This document shows, piece by piece, positions 27,607 to 35,826 of a stretch of 64,000 nt of DNA. Location of the stretch: the NCBI RefSeq assembly GCF_045310695.1, contig NZ_JBJIAA010000017.1, forward strand, positions 62,001 to 126,000, read 5' to 3'. The stretch's first letter is position 1, and every line of letters begins with the position of its first letter. Below the pieces are notes generated by a model, which searched no databases, had not been told where the DNA came from, and saw nothing but the letters and a program-made list of their open reading frames with translations. The stretch is from Clostridium_S neuense. Lineage in GTDB: Bacteria > Bacillota > Clostridia > Clostridiales > Clostridiaceae. The position numbers were made by a program, and so were the translations under genes.

Positions 27607-28260
27607 GTGATAAAGATATTAATTGTTGAAGATGATACTGCAATTTCAAATTTAATAAAGCTTAATTTAAATATATCAAACTATAAAAGTATACAAGCTT
27701 ATGATGGTGAGGAAGCTTTAAAACTTATTAAAAATGGAAAATTTGATTTACTTCTACTTGATGTTATGCTTCCCAAGATTGATGGTTTTACTATTTTTCA
27801 AAAGGTTAAAAAATTAAATATCCCAACTATTTTTTTGACAGCTAAAGCTTCGGTTGTTGACAAGGTTTATGGTCTAAAATTAGGAGCTGATGATTATATT
27901 ACTAAACCTTTTGAAGGAATTGAGCTTTTGGCTAGAATTGAAAATACGTTAAGGCATTACAGTAAAAAAGGTAATATATTTTTATATAAAAATATAGAGA
28001 TAAATGTAGATGAGAGAAAAGTTAAGGTAGATGGCAGAGATGTTAATCTTACTTTAAAGGAGTTTGAACTACTTTTGTTTTTAATTCAAAATAAAAATAG
28101 TGTTTTAACTAGAGAAAAAATACTTGAGAATGTATGGAATTATGATTATTATGGCGAAACAAGAACTGTAGATAATCATATACAAAGGATAAGAAAAAAG
28201 TTAGATTTGAAAAATGAAATAAAGACTATATTTGGATTAGGATATAGACTGGAGGAATAA
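27607..28260 (+). CDS. OmpR-family response regulator
   Basis: The 217-residue regulator has a receiver domain (EDDT at 8-11, phospho-acceptor D52 in LLLLDVMLPK, lysine in TKPFEG) and a winged-helix output domain (NLTLKEFELLLFL, DNHIQRIRKKL, FGLGYRLEE). GTG start with AAAGGGTGAG. The kinase gene begins at the next base after its stop. Confidence 0.93.
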   Translation: MIKILIVEDDTAISNLIKLNLNISNYKSIQAYDGEEALKLIKNGKFDLLLLDVMLPKIDGFTIFQKVKKLNIPTIFLTAKASVVDKVYGLKLGADDYITKPFEGIELLARIENTLRHYSKKGNIFLYKNIEINVDERKVKVDGRDVNLTLKEFELLLFLIQNKNSVLTREKILENVWNYDYYGETRTVDNHIQRIRKKLDLKNEIKTIFGLGYRLEE

Positions 28261-29679
28261 ATGAAACTTTGGGAAAAAATTTTTATATGCACACTAGTTG
28301 TCTTTGAAGTTTTCTTTGTTCCGTCAACTATATATTTAATAAATAGAAGTTTTAAAATAGATTTGCAAAGTGAAATTGATTCTGGAATAAATGAGCAAAA
28401 TAGATTTTGTGATTCCGTTGACATTGTCGGTAGAATGCAGCTTATTTATATGAAGAATAATGATGATAAGAATAATATAGATTCTGCTATTATTTCTTAT
28501 ATAAGATATGTATCAAATGAGAAAAGCTATTTTCAGATATTTGATGCTAATAATAAGGTTATATATGATAGTTTTGGAAAAGGAATAATAAAACATAAAA
28601 ATGATTGGCATATACCTAATAACAAGGTGACTTATGAGATAAAAGAGATAAGCGATAAGAATTATTTATATGTAAATAAAGTAGTAAATGTAGATGGTAT
28701 GCGTTATATGATTTCATACATAAAGGAAATATCAGTAGTATATAGGAATTACAGGTATTTGTATAATGTTTTAATAAAACTAAATATTTTTGTATGTATA
28801 ACTTTAGTGATTGTTATGATGATACTTAGTAAAATTATTATAAGTCCAGTTAATAAACTAATAAAATCAACTAAGGAGATATCAGATGGCAATTTTAATG
28901 TGAGGGTTAATATTAGTACCAGAGATGAAATTGGAACTTTAGCGAATAACTTTAATTATATGGCAGGTGTGATTCAAAATAACATAAATACATTAAAGGA
29001 AAGCTCTGAGGATAAGCAAAAATTTATAGATGATTTATCTCATGAACTTAGAAGTCCGCTTACATCAATTATAGGTTATACAGACTATCTTATAACAAAT
29101 AAAGATTTTGATGAGGAAACCTTAAATTCTTTAAATTATGTTTATAAAGAAGGAAAGCGTCTTCAAAAGATGTCTTCAAAGTTAATGGATTTAATTGTAC
29201 TTAGAAAAGAAAGACCTAATATGAGAAAATACAATATTAAAGGGATTTTAAAAGAAATAGAAGCCTCTATGCTTCCAAGATTAAAGGAAAAAAATATAGA
29301 ACTTATAATTTCTTCAGAAGAAATAGATATATTATTGGATAGAGAACTTATTTTTATATTTATGAGAAACTTTATTGATAATGCTATTAAAGCCTCCAAA
29401 CCTAATAGTCAGATATGTGTAAGAGCATATCTGAACGGCAATCCATTTATCGAAATTGAGGATCATGGAATCGGAATACCTAAAGAGGATGTGAAAAGAA
29501 TATTTTCACCATTTTATATGGTTGATAAAGCCAGGGATAGAAGAAACAATGGAGTGGGACTTGGTCTTTCAATATGTGATAAAATTGCTAGAATACATAA
29601 TGCTGAAGTTAAAGTGCAAAGTGAACTTGGAGTTGGAACTATTGTGATGGTTAAGTTTAAAGAAACAAAAAAACTGTAA
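28261..29679 (+). CDS. HAMP-containing sensor histidine kinase
   Basis: The 472-residue kinase has a membrane helix (about 7-27), an extracellular sensor of about 140 residues, a second helix (about 172-197), HAMP (about 198-250, SPVNKLIKSTKEISDGNF), HisKA with H261 in DDLSHELRSPLTSIIGY and HATPase (RNFIDNAIKASKP, NNGVGLGLSICDK). The sensor is not recognisable as a known ligand domain. It is paired with the regulator just upstream and probably monitors envelope state. Confidence 0.93.
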   Translation: MKLWEKIFICTLVVFEVFFVPSTIYLINRSFKIDLQSEIDSGINEQNRFCDSVDIVGRMQLIYMKNNDDKNNIDSAIISYIRYVSNEKSYFQIFDANNKVIYDSFGKGIIKHKNDWHIPNNKVTYEIKEISDKNYLYVNKVVNVDGMRYMISYIKEISVVYRNYRYLYNVLIKLNIFVCITLVIVMMILSKIIISPVNKLIKSTKEISDGNFNVRVNISTRDEIGTLANNFNYMAGVIQNNINTLKESSEDKQKFIDDLSHELRSPLTSIIGYTDYLITNKDFDEETLNSLNYVYKEGKRLQKMSSKLMDLIVLRKERPNMRKYNIKGILKEIEASMLPRLKEKNIELIISSEEIDILLDRELIFIFMRNFIDNAIKASKPNSQICVRAYLNGNPFIEIEDHGIGIPKEDVKRIFSPFYMVDKARDRRNNGVGLGLSICDKIARIHNAEVKVQSELGVGTIVMVKFKETKKL

Positions 29680-29686
29680 CTATGTA

Positions 29687-29708
29687 TTTACAATTTAATT
29701 GCAAATAG
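29687..29708 (+). promoter_or_regulatory. Second copy of the shared 22-nt motif
   Basis: TTTACAA followed by the core TTTAATTGCAAATAG (29694-29708) is nearly identical to 26171-26192. It lies 83 nt before the start of the secreted protein gene, in the only gap downstream of the kinase gene, so a promoter with a regulator site is likely here. Confidence 0.5.
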
Positions 29709-29791
29709 GAGAAAATTTAAATACACGTATGGTTTATTATAGTATTGTAGTCGAATTCGGCAAGAAAAAGTTTTTGGAGGTAATTTATATT

Positions 29792-30544
29792 ATGAATAAG
29801 AAAAGCTTAATGGGAGTTTTACTAGCTGCAGTAGTTACATTGACAAGCACATCAGTTATGGCAGCTGCAAGGCAAAATACAGAAAATGCTACTAGAAATA
29901 TTGTTAAATTAGCAACTGCTAAAGTAAGTCAGGGAGAAAGTAATAAAGCTTTGCTAGATGTTAATGGATTAAAAACTAGCGATGAAAAAGCTATTGAGAT
30001 TGCTAAAAGCTATATTAATCAATATATGGGCGTAAATATGGATGAGAAAATACAAAAGGATGCATTGCAAATACATGTATTTAGAAATAATTATAAAAAC
30101 GTACCTGAAACTGTAGAAGTTAGCTTTGATGTTGATGTGACTAAGTTACCTAAGGGACAAGATATTACATTTGATGGCAAGGACATTAATGGATATGTTA
30201 AAAAATTGACCGATAGCTTATATTCAAGGCCAATGTCTGAACGTTATGATGTTGCTATGTATGTAAGCGATGGGAAAGTTGCATGGATGAATGCCATTGA
30301 TGGAGTAACTCCAATGAGAAACTTGGAATTTAATGAAACTAAAGCTAAAGCAGCAGCTGAAAGCTTTTTAAAGAAAAATGGGCTTTTTGATAAAGTTGCT
30401 ACAATGGAATTAGATGATGAAAAAAATAAAGTTGGTATAGGGGCAGTAACTTGCAAGGATGCAAATGGAAATAAAATATGTGGAGTTGAATTATATCTGA
30501 AAGATTATTCTGTAACTAACTACAGTGATTTTACTCGCAAGTAA
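29792..30544 (+). CDS. Secreted PepSY/YcdB-like protein
   Basis: The 250-residue protein has a signal peptide (KKSLMGVLLAAVVTLTSTSVMAAA) and no membrane anchor. The body contains two alpha/beta units reminiscent of PepSY or YcdB/YcdC repeats (DEKAIEIAKSYINQY, NETKAKAAAESFLKKNGL, VGIGAVTCKDANGNKICGVEL). The ATG at 29792 with GGAGG is chosen; an in-frame ATG at 29699 overlaps the shared upstream motif and would place a non-signal extension before the signal peptide. It is a probable output of the upstream two-component system. Confidence 0.7.
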   Translation: MNKKSLMGVLLAAVVTLTSTSVMAAARQNTENATRNIVKLATAKVSQGESNKALLDVNGLKTSDEKAIEIAKSYINQYMGVNMDEKIQKDALQIHVFRNNYKNVPETVEVSFDVDVTKLPKGQDITFDGKDINGYVKKLTDSLYSRPMSERYDVAMYVSDGKVAWMNAIDGVTPMRNLEFNETKAKAAAESFLKKNGLFDKVATMELDDEKNKVGIGAVTCKDANGNKICGVELYLKDYSVTNYSDFTRK

Positions 30545-30582
30545 ATATTAAAAATAATTATTTAAAGCAATTTTTTAGTATG

Positions 30583-30624
30583 AAAGAGTTCATAGGATTA
30601 TGTATCCTGTGAATTCTTTTTTTA
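30583..30624 (+). terminator. Terminator after secreted PepSY-like gene
   Basis: A strong hairpin, AAGAGTTCATAGGA (from 30584) with TCCTGTGAATTCTT, is followed by seven Ts. Confidence 0.85.
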
Positions 30625-30713
30625 TAAGTTGTTAGTAAACATAACCTAAGATGTATTTTGCATATATATCTACACAATGGAGAGTTAGTAGATGTATATG
30701 ACAGCTTTAAATT

Positions 30714-30819
30714 AAATTTAGGTATTACATTACTAAATTACTTGGAGCTTTAAATTTATTGTAATAACAGCGATTTATTAAAGACTTTTAGAATTTTAAT
30801 AATGTAATACCTTAAATTT
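30714..30819. repeat. Inverted repeat in the convergent intergenic region
   Basis: The arms 30714-30732 and 30800-30819 (AAATTTA then GGTATTACATTA and complement, one base bulge) are separated by 67 nt. It sits between convergent transcripts, so it could be a bidirectional terminator-like structure or a relic of a small mobile element. Nothing coding is visible in 30625-30844. Confidence 0.5.
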
Positions 30820-30844
30820 ATCAACTTTTTAATATTAAAAAATA

Positions 30845-31009
30845 CTATTCTTCAACTTCTTCAAATTGATCTTTGCCAACGCCACAAAGCGGACAAGTCC
30901 AATCATCAGGTATATTTTCAAAAGCTGTTCCTGGTTGCACTCCATTATCTGGATCTCCTTGAGCTGGATCATAAATATAACCACATACTATGCATACATA
31001 TTTCTTCAT
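30845..31009 (-). CDS. Rubredoxin
   Basis: The 54-residue electron carrier has the two knuckles CIVCG (C6, C9) and CPLCG (C39, C42) that bind one iron atom. Sequence and length are classical clostridial rubredoxin (MKKYVCIVCGYIYDPAQGD..., ending DQFEEVEE). ATG at 31009 with GGAGG. It is the last gene of a three-gene minus-strand group with a glutaredoxin-like protein and a thioredoxin-reductase-like flavoprotein, implying a role in NAD(P)H-driven reduction of oxygen or peroxide. Confidence 0.96.
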   Translation of the reverse strand: MKKYVCIVCGYIYDPAQGDPDNGVQPGTAFENIPDDWTCPLCGVGKDQFEEVEE

Positions 31010-31023
31010 ATAAATACCTCCAT

Positions 31024-31254
31024 CTATTTATTAAAAAGTAAATTGTCTATAGCAGGCTTATCGAAACCAACAATTATATTTCCATCTATATTTATAACTG
31101 GAACACCTGACTGTTTTGATAAATTAAGCATTTCTTCTCTTGCGTTTAAATCCTCTTGAACATTTAAATCTTCAAAATCTATATTTTTTGATTTTAAGTA
31201 TGATTTTGCTTTTGAGCACCAAGGACAAGTTGGTGTAGAATATACTTTTACCAT
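31024..31254 (-). CDS. Glutaredoxin-like protein with CPWC motif
   Basis: The 76-residue single thioredoxin-fold domain has an active site CPWC (C10, C13 in TPTCPWCSKAK) and the cis-proline segment SGVPVINIDG. It corresponds to the small Cp9-type protein known beside rubredoxin in Clostridium pasteurianum, which accepts electrons from a thioredoxin-reductase-like partner. AAAGGAGG ribosome site. It lies 14 nt from both neighbours, so the three genes form one operon. Confidence 0.92.
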   Translation of the reverse strand: MVKVYSTPTCPWCSKAKSYLKSKNIDFEDLNVQEDLNAREEMLNLSKQSGVPVINIDGNIIVGFDKPAIDNLLFNK

Positions 31255-31268
31255 AATTAATTCCTCCT

Positions 31269-32195
31269 TTAAAATCCTTTTATATATTTTTCAGCCATTA
31301 ATGCAGCAATAGAACCATCATTAACAGCAGTTGTAAGCTGTCTTACTTCTTTTTCTCTAACATCTCCAGCGGCAAAAACACCTTTTATGTTAGTTTCAAG
31401 TTTTTCATTTGTTTTAATGTGACCAGACTCTGATAAAGTTAAACTTTCTTTAAAAAGTTCTATTTGAGGCTTGTTGCCTATATATACAAAGATTCCATCT
31501 GCCTTTAAAGTGCCAGACTCACCAGTTTTTCTATTTTCGGTTGTAATATTTTCAATTGTATTATCTCCAAGTACATGAGTTATTTCAGTGTTTAGTAGTA
31601 AAGTTACATTTTTATGTTTAAATAGTTCATCTTGATTGATTTTTTGAGCTTTTAGCTTTTCAGAATGATGAACTACTGTGATATTTTTTGCATATTTTAA
31701 TAAAAATAGTGCCGCATCAATTGCAGAATTACCACCGCCAACAACTATTAAGTCTTTTCCTTCATACATTGCTCCATCACATAGTTCGCAGTAATGTATG
31801 CACTTTCCATGAAGCTTTTCTTCCTCGGGTACTGGAAGTTTTCTACTTTTTGATCCGGTAGCAATAATTACTGATTTAGGTTTATATATTGCGCTATCTG
31901 TTTCTATTATTTTTTCTTCATCAGTTAGTTTAACCTTTTCTATGCTTTCAAATTCATTTATATTAGCGCCTGATTTTACAGTTTGCTCTTGCATTTTATC
32001 GGCTAGTTCTGAGCCTGAAATAGCATTAAAACCAGGAAAATTTTCTACGGAAAAGGTTTCTCTAATTTGTCCTCCAATAAGACCATTTTCAAATATTAAA
32101 GTGTTAAGCTTTGATCTTGATGCATATAAACCAGCTGTAAGACCAGCAGCACCAGCACCAATTATGGCTAAATCTAGTTCCTTTTCTTCTTTCAT
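31269..32195 (-). CDS. Thioredoxin reductase-like flavoprotein
   Basis: The 308-residue enzyme has an FAD-binding GAGAAGLTAGLYASR motif near the N terminus, a redox centre CELC (HYCELCDGAMY), an NAD(P)H-binding GGGNSAIDAAL and C-terminal FAD contact GVFAAGDVREKEVRQ. It resembles the Cp34-type partner of the adjacent CPWC protein. The ATG at 32195 is preferred with CGGAG 9 nt upstream; a TTG at 32204 is in frame. The segment GGGNSAID lacks a clear cofactor-preference signature, so NADH or NADPH is open. Confidence 0.9.
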   Translation of the reverse strand: MKEEKELDLAIIGAGAAGLTAGLYASRSKLNTLIFENGLIGGQIRETFSVENFPGFNAISGSELADKMQEQTVKSGANINEFESIEKVKLTDEEKIIETDSAIYKPKSVIIATGSKSRKLPVPEEEKLHGKCIHYCELCDGAMYEGKDLIVVGGGNSAIDAALFLLKYAKNITVVHHSEKLKAQKINQDELFKHKNVTLLLNTEITHVLGDNTIENITTENRKTGESGTLKADGIFVYIGNKPQIELFKESLTLSESGHIKTNEKLETNIKGVFAAGDVREKEVRQLTTAVNDGSIAALMAEKYIKGF

Positions 32196-32410
32196 AATGA
32201 TCAACTCCGATATCTATAAATATTAATAACATACATAGTATAAACAAAATGGTTGAAAATAATAATTACTTATTAATAATTATTATCTATTAATAATATA
32301 ACACATTTAGATTATTTTGACAACAGTTTTTATATATATTATTTATTTTATTTACAATACATATATAAGTGTATAAAATTAAATATATAAACATAAAAGG
32401 CGTGATTATT

Positions 32411-33556
32411 ATGAGTAATAAAAATAAGTATTCATATAAAAGTATATTTGCACAGATAGTTTTGTGTGTCACATCAATTTTTATAATATTTTTCTTTACA
32501 TATAAATATGGATATTTTAGAAAGAATATTATGAATATCGATAATCTAAGTATCAATAATACTCAAAATGGAAATTCTACAGCACCAAAAACTGGTGAGG
32601 CAAAAAAAAATCCAAATACGAGCGTGCTATTGAGTTTTGTTGGAGATTGTACCATAGGAACGGATCCTAAATTTGATCAGTCTACATCACTTGTGACAGT
32701 AGTTAAAAATAAAAACAATGATTATTCATATTTGTTTAAAAATGCAGTTGGCATTTTTAAAGCAGATGATATAACAATTGCAAATCTTGAGACTGTTTTT
32801 ACAAATTCTGATGTTAGTAGTAAAAAAACATATACATTTAAAGCACCGCCAGAATTTGCGCAGTCTCTAAAAAAGGGTTCAATTGATGGAGTTGATATAG
32901 ACAATAATCATACTGGAGATTATCTTCAAAAAGGTTTTGAAGATACAATTACTGCACTAAAAAAGTACAATATAAGCTATTTTGGAGACGATAAAAAATG
33001 GATTAAAGAAGTTAAAGGAAATAAAATAGGGTTTTTAGGTTATCAGGCATGGAGCTATGATGATGATAAGATGGATAAGGTTAAAAATGATATAAAGGAA
33101 TTAAAAAGCAAAGGGGCTAGTATTGTAGTTGTGAGCTTCCACTGGGGAACTGAAGGTAGCTACCATGCGAATTCTGAGCAAAAGCAAATAGCACATTTTG
33201 CAATAGACAATGGTGCAGATTTGGTAATAGGTCATCATCCACATGTAATACAAGGAATTGAAAGGTATAAAGGTAAGATAATAAGTTATAGCCTTGGAAA
33301 TTTTTGCTTTGGAGGAAATTCAAATCCAAAGGATAAGGATACTTTTGTACTTCAAGCAAAATTTGATTTCCATAATAATACCATTTCACAATCAAGTGTT
33401 AGGGTAATACCTTTCAGCGTATCTTCTGTAGATAAATTAAATGATTATTGCCCAACTCCTTTAAGTGGAGATAATAAAAGCAGAGTTCTTGAAAAGGTTA
33501 ATGGTTTATCTCCTAATTTAGGCTTTAAGATTAACAGCGAATTCACCAGATATTAA
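32411..33556 (+). CDS. CapA-family metallophosphatase-like membrane protein
   Basis: The 381-residue protein has an N-terminal membrane anchor (about 13-33), a low-complexity linker, then a CapA/PgsA-like domain: FVGDCTIGTDPKFD, DITIANLETVF, VSFHWGTEGSYHANSEQ and GHHPHVIQG. The fold is related to metallophosphatases; members are linked to poly-gamma-glutamate synthesis, but the other cap genes are absent, so a different envelope role is likely. The ATG at 32411 follows AAAGGCGTGA; an upstream ATG at 32369 has no ribosome site. Confidence 0.85.
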   Translation: MSNKNKYSYKSIFAQIVLCVTSIFIIFFFTYKYGYFRKNIMNIDNLSINNTQNGNSTAPKTGEAKKNPNTSVLLSFVGDCTIGTDPKFDQSTSLVTVVKNKNNDYSYLFKNAVGIFKADDITIANLETVFTNSDVSSKKTYTFKAPPEFAQSLKKGSIDGVDIDNNHTGDYLQKGFEDTITALKKYNISYFGDDKKWIKEVKGNKIGFLGYQAWSYDDDKMDKVKNDIKELKSKGASIVVVSFHWGTEGSYHANSEQKQIAHFAIDNGADLVIGHHPHVIQGIERYKGKIISYSLGNFCFGGNSNPKDKDTFVLQAKFDFHNNTISQSSVRVIPFSVSSVDKLNDYCPTPLSGDNKSRVLEKVNGLSPNLGFKINSEFTRY

Positions 33557-33593
33557 CACAAAATGGACTTGAAAATTTCAAGTCCATTTTGTG
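33557..33593. terminator. Bidirectional terminator
   Basis: A perfect 17-bp inverted repeat (CACAAAATGGACTTGAA with its complement) lies between the convergent CapA-like and pentapeptide genes; the A and T flanks serve both strands. Confidence 0.85.
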
Positions 33594-33623
33594 TTCAAAA
33601 TAAGTGAAATAAAACATCAATCC

Positions 33624-34280
33624 CTAGTATGTTTCTTTTATAACAACGCCTAAAACGCTGGCAAAGCACATTAGTTGGTCAGGACGAATTATGCAGCCCT
33701 TTAAACTATCAAGTGTTATATTGATACCATCTATTTCACAAGTGCTTAAATCAATTCCGTTAAGCTTTGTTTCACACATTTCAGAATCCATCAAATTACA
33801 ATTTTCAAAGACTATTTTTGAAAAGGTTGATTTGTAGAAATCTGAGCCTATAAGCATGGAATCTTTAAAAAGTAATTGAGTGCATTTTGAAAAACGAAAT
33901 AGTGAATACTTTCCAATGCAGTTTTGGAATAATACATTTCTTAGACCTGATTCAGTTAAATTAATACCTGTTATTTTGCAGTTTACAAATTCGACTCTGC
34001 ACATGATTGCATTTGTAAAATCAGCATTTGATAGGTCGCATTTTTCAAACCTAACATCAGTTAAATCAGCACTATTAAAATCATTGTTTTTAAACACAAC
34101 ATTTTTGAAGATAATTTCCTTCATGCAAATTTTTTTCGCATTTTGGCCTTCTATTGTTATATTTTCAATAAATTTTAATTCAATAAGTGAATCTTCTCTC
34201 AATGAAATATCATGAGATATGTTATCAAGATTTTCTGTGATGTTTGGTGTGATAATTTTAAAGTTATTTTTTTTATTCAT
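33624..34280 (-). CDS. Pentapeptide-repeat protein
   Basis: The 218-residue protein contains A(D/N)LxX pentapeptide repeats (NSADLTDVRFEKCDLSNADF, and similar) through most of its length (about 45-195), forming a right-handed beta-helix. Related proteins range from gyrase-protecting Qnr types to structural proteins of unknown role. The short N-terminal region is charged and there is no signal peptide. No resistance context is visible nearby, so function is left open. Confidence 0.85.
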   Translation of the reverse strand: MNKKNNFKIITPNITENLDNISHDISLREDSLIELKFIENITIEGQNAKKICMKEIIFKNVVFKNNDFNSADLTDVRFEKCDLSNADFTNAIMCRVEFVNCKITGINLTESGLRNVLFQNCIGKYSLFRFSKCTQLLFKDSMLIGSDFYKSTFSKIVFENCNLMDSEMCETKLNGIDLSTCEIDGINITLDSLKGCIIRPDQLMCFASVLGVVIKETY

Positions 34281-34656
34281 ATTAAGACCTCTTTAAACAT
34301 ATATAAATTAAGCGTTACACGGATATCGTTTTATCTTTAAGCTATAAACATATGATAGCATTAAAGATTTTATTTTGGAAGAGAAAAGAAAGGAGAAAGA
34401 TGTATATTTTATCTTTGCAACTAGAAATTTTATGGATTGCATTATTATATTTTATTAATATAGACAAGGAGTAAAACTTATTAAAAATACTTTATAAAAT
34501 ATATTTAAAAAGACTAAAAGATATGATAAAATATAAACATAAGTTAGCACAACATATGAATAAGTTGCAAAAAATTTAATTAGAAGTATATTTTAAAATT
34601 AGTGATTGTCTATAAACAATTTTTAGATTATAATCTGTCATGAGGTGTTATAAATA
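34281..34656. promoter_or_regulatory. Divergent regulatory region before sugar genes
   Basis: This A+T-rich region separates divergent genes. A 12-bp palindrome AGATTATAATCT at 34625-34636 lies 20 nt before the ROK start, and an imperfect inverted repeat around ATTGT-CTATA-ACAAT (34605-34620) precedes it. Either may be an autoregulatory site. No classic xylose operator was found. No gene is visible. Confidence 0.3.
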
Positions 34657-35814
34657 ATGTTTAATGTAGAAAAAAATCGCAATAAGGGTAGAATATTAAA
34701 TTTGCTTTACAAGAAAAAAAAGCTTACTAAGCAGATTATAGCAAAGGAATTGGATGTAAGTATACCTACGGTAATATCAAATGTAAATGAATTAATAAAG
34801 GATGAACTTGTAGAAGAATGTGGAGTGGCAGATTCAACAGGTGGTAGAAAGCCTGTTATTGTAAGATTTCTTAAGAATAGTAGATATGCTTTTGGAGTTG
34901 ATATTAATCCAGAAAAGGCAAGAGTTGTGCTTACGAATCTAGATCTTGAAATAAAATATGATGAGGAATTTTTGATTGATAGCCTTAAAGATTTTAAAGC
35001 TATTATGGAAGAAATTTCGGAATGTGTAAAAAGAGCGCTAAAAGCAGAGAATATTAAAGAGGATAAGATACTTGGTATAGGTTTTTCTCTTCCTGGCACT
35101 GTAAATGAGGAAAAGTTCCTCTTGGAAATTGCACCTAATATAGGGATAAGAAATGTAAATTTTAAAGAGTTTCAAAATTATTTTAACATGCCAATGTTTA
35201 TAGAAAATGAGGCAAATGCAGCAGCTTTAGCAGAGCTTAGTGTTGGAATAGTTAAAGATGATAGAAATCTTGTTTATATTTCTGTTACTAGTGGAGTAGG
35301 TACAGGAATTGTAGTGAATGGTTGTTTGTATAAAGGGAAAAATAAGAGAGCAGGAGAGTTTGGTCATATGTCAATAATGCCAAACGGAAAAAGATGTAAG
35401 TGTGGTAAAACTGGGTGTTGGGAAATGTATGTTTCTGAAAAAGCACTTTTGAAGGGGTTTAATGAAATAAGCGATAAAAAGGTTAAAAATTTATCGGAAT
35501 TTTTTAAAGCATTAAGTTCTGATAATGAAAAATATAAACAATATTTTGATGACTATCTTAACATGCTTGCAGTTGGAATTCAAAATATTGAGCTTACTCT
35601 AGATCCGCATTATATAGTTTTGGGTGGGGAAATAAGTAAGTATGAAAAATATTATATGAAAGAGCTTAAAGAAAAAATATTTATAGAGAATAGCTTTTAC
35701 TCTAAGGGGGATATGAAGCTTCTAACGTCGAAGCTTAAAAAGGATTCTTCTGTAATAGGAGCGGCATTACTCCCAATAACATCGGCGTTTTCTATAGAAG
35801 AAAAAATTATATAA
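34657..35814 (+). CDS. ROK-family transcriptional repressor (XylR-like)
   Basis: The 385-residue regulator has an N-terminal winged helix (KKLTKQIIAKELDVSIPTV) followed by a ROK sugar-kinase-like domain with the zinc motif CKCGKTGCWE and sugar-binding segments (ENEANAAALAE, GVGTGIVVNG). Such proteins repress xylose or other sugar operons until the sugar binds. It is 12 nt from xylulokinase, supporting xylose control. The name XylR is by context. Confidence 0.87.
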   Translation: MFNVEKNRNKGRILNLLYKKKKLTKQIIAKELDVSIPTVISNVNELIKDELVEECGVADSTGGRKPVIVRFLKNSRYAFGVDINPEKARVVLTNLDLEIKYDEEFLIDSLKDFKAIMEEISECVKRALKAENIKEDKILGIGFSLPGTVNEEKFLLEIAPNIGIRNVNFKEFQNYFNMPMFIENEANAAALAELSVGIVKDDRNLVYISVTSGVGTGIVVNGCLYKGKNKRAGEFGHMSIMPNGKRCKCGKTGCWEMYVSEKALLKGFNEISDKKVKNLSEFFKALSSDNEKYKQYFDDYLNMLAVGIQNIELTLDPHYIVLGGEISKYEKYYMKELKEKIFIENSFYSKGDMKLLTSKLKKDSSVIGAALLPITSAFSIEEKII

Positions 35815-35826
35815 GGAGGAGTCTTT

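Noticed and set aside
30866..31159. 97-codon plus-strand frame over rubredoxin and CPWC genes
   Set aside because: The minus strand encodes two clear redox proteins with good ribosome sites in the same place.
33624..34280. Qnr-like fluoroquinolone resistance protein
   Set aside because: Pentapeptide repeats alone do not show gyrase protection, and nothing nearby supports it.
34281..34656. Classic xylose repressor operator
   Set aside because: No long TTNGTTTG-type dyad was found; only a short AT palindrome is present, so the XylR name rests on context.
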